A stretch of 64,000 nucleotides of DNA from contig JAJDAO010000009.1 of the NCBI GenBank assembly GCA_029261835.1, positions 62,001-126,000 on the forward strand, written 5' to 3'. A model generated the notes under the pieces. The model did no database searches, had not been told where the DNA came from, and saw nothing but the letters and a program-made list of their open reading frames with translations. Position numbers and translations under genes: made by a program. The stretch comes from Deltaproteobacteria bacterium. Lineage in GTDB: Bacteria > Myxococcota_A > UBA9160 > UBA4427. Shown in pieces: positions 62,002-64,000 of the stretch (positions are counted from its first letter, which is position 1; each line of letters opens with the position of its first letter).

Positions 62002-63495
62002 TCAGTGTCCCCGCTGCAGCGTGTCGGCTGTCGTCATGCGTTGCTGTTCCTGCCTGCTGAAGGGCAGCGAGCTGAGACCATAGGATTCGCGCAGCCAGCC
62101 ACCGGCGCCCGCCAGAGCATTGTAGAATGAGGCGGCCACCGGCTCGAAGACGTTTGCCATCGTTCCTCCCGGCCACTCCGGATAGCCGGGCACATCGGCG
62201 GCGAAGCGGTGCGCCAGGATCCCCACGTCCAGCAGCCGACGTCGGCTGGTTCGAGTGATCCAGTAGAGGGGCTGCAGGGTCTGATGGTCGAGGTAGATCG
62301 TCAACGTGCTGATATTGTCGCCGCGCATGCGCAGCGCACCCTCGATCACGACGGCATGGCGCACGTCCCAGCGGTCGCTGGCCAGCGATAGCCCGCTATA
62401 GCCGTAGTTGCGCTCCGGATTCTCGGGATAGCCGGACTGGCTGGCGTTGAGCGGCGCGAGCACCGTCTGCTCACCTTTGAGCCGCCAGTGATAGGCGTTG
62501 GGGCGAAGGAAGAGCCCCGTCAGCCCGGCACGGGCGTCCTCCGAGACTGCGATCGAGCGCCCGGCGGTCGGGTTGATGCTCCCCTGTTCGCCGAAGGCGA
62601 CCCCTCCGCCGGCATACTGGCCGGCAGCGGTGAACTTCGGCATGAACGCGCCGTCCACCCAGCTCGAGGCCGAGCGCCTCATCTTCCGCATGCTCGGCAC
62701 ATAGACGAAGATGTCGTCCGGCTCCTGCCAGCGGCGCTCGCTCTCCTGTGTTCGAAACTGCCGCCAAGCCAGCTCGCGCGTCGAGAACGGGGCGGAGAAG
62801 CGGCCGCCGGTGGTCCACAGCTTGTCGCCGGCCGCGGGCGTCGCGTAGTCGCTGTCGGGCAGGTCGCTCCGCCCGGTCGCGCGAAAGACGAAGAAGCTGC
62901 CCCTGTAGCGCTGGATGCTCCCCGTGCGGCTGGGGAAGCTCGTGACGCGGAAGCTTCCCCGGTGACCGGCGCCGCGATACCGCTTCTCGAAGTTCCAGGC
63001 CCACTTGAGCCCCGCCTGCGGGTCCGCGGGGTCGATCTGATCGCGGCGGAACGGCAGGCCGGCCAGATAGCCGAACAGATTCCCGTCGTCATCGAGCGAG
63101 GTCCGTCCCGCGAAGCGCTCCGTGGCGCTCCGATAGGCGCCCGGCACCGCGTAGCGGCGGTGGCAGGGGCCGATCTCCATCCTCATGCCCTCGAAGAAGA
63201 AGACCTCCCGGTGGCGCCAGATCTCGGGCGGGAGCAGACTGCGCAGCGCCAGCAGTCCCTCCTTGTCCACCAGCATGCCCTCGCGCAGGACCAGCGGTGT
63301 GGCGTCGACGGAGCCGCCGCCTGCGCTGCTCGGTGCGCTCACAGCCGGGCACTCCCCCTCTTGGGGGGGGCCGGCTGTGGCAGGTGGTGCGGCCGCGCCG
63401 CACAGGCCGAGCAGGGCGAGCGGCACTGCCGCTGCTGCTCTGCGGATAGCGGGATGCCGGGAGTGGTCCCGACTCCGCTGATCGATGATGGGCAC
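62002..63495 (-). CDS. DUF1329 family periplasmic protein
   Basis: A 497-aa exported protein. GTG 63495 has GGAG eight bases upstream and opens a signal peptide (cleavage near ATA/GPP); the frame beyond it is open but has no start site of this quality. The body matches the DUF1329 family, which has a LolA/LolB-like fold: DDDGNLFGYLAGLPF, WNFEKRYRG, DDIFVYVPSMRKMRR, RSASSW, and the YLDHQTLQPLYW strand. These proteins usually sit beside DUF1302 and MMPL/RND genes and are thought to carry lipids across the periplasm. Here it faces the DUF1302 gene tail to tail, 18 nt apart, and is divergent from a sensor kinase gene. Confidence 0.87.
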   Translation of the reverse strand: MPIIDQRSRDHSRHPAIRRAAAAVPLALLGLCGAAAPPATAGPPQEGECPAVSAPSSAGGGSVDATPLVLREGMLVDKEGLLALRSLLPPEIWRHREVFFFEGMRMEIGPCHRRYAVPGAYRSATERFAGRTSLDDDGNLFGYLAGLPFRRDQIDPADPQAGLKWAWNFEKRYRGAGHRGSFRVTSFPSRTGSIQRYRGSFFVFRATGRSDLPDSDYATPAAGDKLWTTGGRFSAPFSTRELAWRQFRTQESERRWQEPDDIFVYVPSMRKMRRSASSWVDGAFMPKFTAAGQYAGGGVAFGEQGSINPTAGRSIAVSEDARAGLTGLFLRPNAYHWRLKGEQTVLAPLNASQSGYPENPERNYGYSGLSLASDRWDVRHAVVIEGALRMRGDNISTLTIYLDHQTLQPLYWITRTSRRRLLDVGILAHRFAADVPGYPEWPGGTMANVFEPVAASFYNALAGAGGWLRESYGLSSLPFSRQEQQRMTTADTLQRGH

Positions 63496-63682
63496 GAGAT
63501 ATCTCCTACGCTGAGCGGAATCGGGGGGCAGCTCGCCGGGCGCGCCTGCTCGAGACGCCCGCCGCCTCATGCATGTTACGTCTCGGAGCCGCGGCCGGCA
63601 GAGGCTAAGCTCTCCCGAACACCCGCGCTGGGCCGGGCGCGGCCAGGTGCCGCCCCGACTCGTCCCATGAACGGAGTCTGCC

Positions 63683-64000
63683 ATGGCCAGGCGATCGATC
63701 GGCGCGCCGCTCACCGTGGGCATTGTCCTGATGGTGGCGCTGCTGCTGCTGGCCGTGGGCTGGCAGGTTCTGGTCTGGAGCGACCTGCGGCCGGTCGTGA
63801 CGGAGGGGCTATCGGGCCTGAACCGCGTACTGCTCGTCCTCGGCACGATTCTCTTCGTGCTGGTGATGGTCGGTCTCGTCTGGCTCTGTGCCTGGCTGGT
63901 GGCTGAGGTGCGCCTCAATCAGCGTCAGCGAGCCTTCCTGGACGCGGTGACGCACGAGATGAAGACACCCCTCGCGTCTTTCCGGCTCGGCCTCGACACG
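63683..64000 (+). CDS. Sensor histidine kinase, N-terminal part
   Basis: The first 106 residues of a membrane histidine kinase cut by the window edge. Two transmembrane helices (about residues 10-31 and 50-73) enclose a very short external loop of about 18 residues, so signal detection is probably within the membrane or by a partner. The dimerisation/phosphoacceptor box follows at once: RAFLDAVTHEMKTPLASF with the phosphorylated His91. There is no HAMP or PAS domain between. It is divergent from the DUF1329 gene (187 nt), whose expression it may control; the response regulator should lie to the right. Confidence 0.88.
   Translation, partial: MARRSIGAPLTVGIVLMVALLLLAVGWQVLVWSDLRPVVTEGLSGLNRVLLVLGTILFVLVMVGLVWLCAWLVAEVRLNQRQRAFLDAVTHEMKTPLASFRLGLDT

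Overview
This is a dense, GC-rich (roughly two-thirds G+C) stretch of bacterial chromosome. It has about 40 protein genes, short intergenic gaps and many 4-nt GTGA/ATGA gene overlaps. I see no rRNA, tRNA, CRISPR array, transposase or phage gene. The gene mix suggests an uncultivated deltaproteobacterial or Myxococcota-like lineage, or a neighbour such as Binatota. The clues are a classical menaquinone pathway, a very large Hanks-type kinase, DUF1302/DUF1329 outer-membrane proteins, an MMPL exporter, GCGxE-type lipoproteins, and an RHS protein with a MYXO-CTERM-like tail. This placement is inference; no search was run.

Layout. 1-5911: menaquinone operon menD(partial)-H-B-A-C-E, every junction overlapping by 4 nt, followed by an MMPL/RND exporter (6054-8513). 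8532-10909: PlsC acyltransferase and a class I glutamine amidotransferase, divergent from an NAD-dependent epimerase. 10979-16171 (minus): a three-gene signalling operon, CHASE2-GAF-HD-GYP, then TPR/beta-barrel, then FecR. 16340-22837: aminotransferase, QueG-like Fe-S protein, PON/SMP-30-like lipoprotein, HCCA-isomerase-like protein, a secreted unknown and an SDR. A 168-bp near-palindromic element sits at 20000-20167. 22945-27597 (minus): a 1550-aa kinase with extracytoplasmic and cytoplasmic repeats and a C-terminal kinase domain. 27771-31099: RsgA, YlqF/RbgA and AsnS. 31254-35624: coiled-coil protein, GT2 glycosyltransferase, PilZ protein and chemoreceptor. 35707-37788: CehA/McbA-type PHP lipoprotein.

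38014-48860 is the most unusual region. It holds a rhomboid-TPR protein, a GT39-type glycosyltransferase, an RHS surface protein ending in a Cys/TM/Arg tail, a second rhomboid-TPR protein directly downstream of it, and a CPBP-family intramembrane protease. Rhomboids and CPBP proteases are the two families known to act as sorting proteases on such tails, so this may be a surface-protein processing locus.

48940-55275: hisS-speA-xth operon (minus), an FG-GAP lipoprotein and a uridine-phosphorylase-family enzyme. 55927-63495: a 2018-aa Cys-rich DUF1302 protein convergent with a DUF1329 protein. The window ends inside a sensor histidine kinase.

A short repeat starting CTAGAAGC, with ATCTCAT seven bases on, occurs four times: twice as the inverted ends of the 168-bp element, and twice alone, each time overlapping the TAG stop codon of a gene (kinase and xth). 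Together with the protease/RHS locus and the reversed-topology kinase, this is the observation most worth following up.
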